DNA of 61,817 nucleotides from Phycisphaerae bacterium. Its GTDB lineage: Bacteria; Planctomycetota; Phycisphaerae; Sedimentisphaerales; Anaerohalosphaeraceae. The notes under the pieces were generated by a model. That model was not told the origin of the DNA and did not search any database. It saw nothing but the letters and a program-made list of their open reading frames with translations. Of the stretch, positions 61,558 through 61,817 are shown one piece after another. The stretch is taken from assembly GCA_018052735.1 (NCBI GenBank), contig JAGPMT010000013.1, forward strand, positions 1 through 61,817, read 5' to 3'. Position numbers and translations under genes: made by a program. Positions within the stretch are counted from its first letter, which is position 1, and every line of letters begins with the position of its first letter.

Positions 61558-61585
61558 ATTATAAGCAGCGGATTGACGCGTGCAA
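61558..61585 (-). promoter_or_regulatory. Sigma70-type promoter for the GH51 gene
   Basis: On the minus strand TTGCAC (61580-61585), a 16-base spacer and TATAAT (61558-61563) lie about 110 bases upstream of the start. Further upstream CAGCCGCTT (61611-61619) and AAGCGGCTG (61632-61640) form a 9-bp stem without a T-run. Confidence 0.75.
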
Positions 61586-61691
61586 TCCAATTTTGGAGCC
61601 TGTCCGCAAACAGCCGCTTGAATCTCTGCTTAAGCGGCTGCGGCATCATCAAGAACAGCAGTTCCTGCCGACTGTGCGGCTGCTGCTTTCG

Positions 61692-61817
61692 TTATTCCAA
61701 CAGTGCGGCTATGTCCTCTGCGCTGAGCGGCGCATCGTAAAGCCGCAGCTGGTCCATCTGCCCTTCAAAAAACACCGTCCCCTGAATATTCGTCCCCACC
61801 TTCACATCCTGCGCCGA
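61692..61817 (-). CDS. LamG/concanavalin-like domain protein, C-terminal end (partial)
   Basis: A frame entering from the right edge encodes 41 residues and stops at 61692-61694. The end reads FEGQMDQLRLYDAPLSAEDI followed by AALLE, the standard last strand of a LamG-type sugar-binding domain. The rest of the protein is outside the window. It may belong to the same polysaccharide-degrading set as the GH51 gene. Confidence 0.75.
   Translation of the reverse strand, partial: SAQDVKVGTNIQGTVFFEGQMDQLRLYDAPLSAEDIAALLE

Overview
The window reads as a chromosomal segment of an anaerobic, saccharolytic member of the Planctomycetota, probably class Phycisphaerae. This is an inference. It rests on three tandem H-X9-DG-type pseudopilins whose N-termini share one hydrophobic signal, on a tandem pair of divergent ClpP subunits, on secreted glycosidases, on a symporter paired with an alginate-export-type porin, and on oxygen-sensitive enzymes (a glycyl radical enzyme, indolepyruvate:ferredoxin oxidoreductase, radical SAM proteins). 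I see no rRNA, tRNA, CRISPR array, transposase or integrase. No stretch longer than 300 bases lacks a gene.

Layout. 0-3.5 kb: the end of a replication-organizer-like gene, a DnaB-N/RecA-type ATPase, clpP1, clpP2 and a lipoprotein. 3.5-6.2 kb: bacterioferritin, a KamA-family radical SAM protein and a small membrane protein. 6.2-10.7 kb: one transcription unit with a TRAP transporter (dctPQM) and pyruvate kinase, bounded by a visible promoter and terminator. 10.7-12.9 kb: a secreted glycosidase-like protein. 13-19.4 kb (minus): iorA-iorB-paaK-ACT-paaK-ACT-hisA, a tight operon for oxidising aryl-pyruvates to aryl-acetyl-CoA with hisA at its tail. 19.6-23.2 kb (minus): a 56-residue symporter accessory protein, an SSS symporter and an outer-membrane barrel. 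23.4-25.8 kb (minus): amidohydrolase, cold-shock protein, ArfB and an orphan OmpR-type regulator. 26-30.4 kb (minus): gatC-esterase-gatA-gatB and rpmB. 30.5-42.1 kb (plus): SDR plus radical SAM pair, three pseudopilins, archease-rtcB, a small kinase, and a glycyl radical enzyme with its activase. 42.1-48 kb (minus): hisC-hisB-ispF-cysS-ruvC-ruvA-ruvB, closely spaced and partly overlapping. 48-61.8 kb (minus): rpe-accD, gap and pgk, tilS, a TPR-like lipoprotein, ispD, a zinc-ribbon/pseudopilin fusion, an SDR, rmuC, a multidomain GH51 arabinofuranosidase and the tail of a LamG protein.

How it fits together. Lower glycolysis (gap, pgk, pyk), arabinan hydrolysis (GH51), an unidentified glycosidase, TRAP and SSS uptake and an outer-membrane porin indicate a polysaccharide- and sugar-acid-feeding lifestyle. 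The IorAB/PaaK operon and the hydroxyproline-dehydratase-like enzyme add amino-acid fermentation. The MEP pathway (ispD, ispF), histidine synthesis (hisA, hisB, hisC), GatCAB-dependent aminoacylation and RuvABC repair are housekeeping functions.

Most interesting points. ClpP2 has Asn where the catalytic Asp should be. The glycyl radical enzyme keeps the substrate residues of trans-4-hydroxyproline dehydratase as I remember them. IorA lacks its ferredoxin domain. A 56-aa symporter subunit was found by manual translation. One protein fuses a zinc ribbon and DUF4190-like membrane segment to a pseudopilin C-terminal domain. A recurring promoter type with a TTGC(A/T) -35 box shows spacing of mostly 16-17 bp. 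All residue-level family comparisons are from memory and were not checked by alignment.
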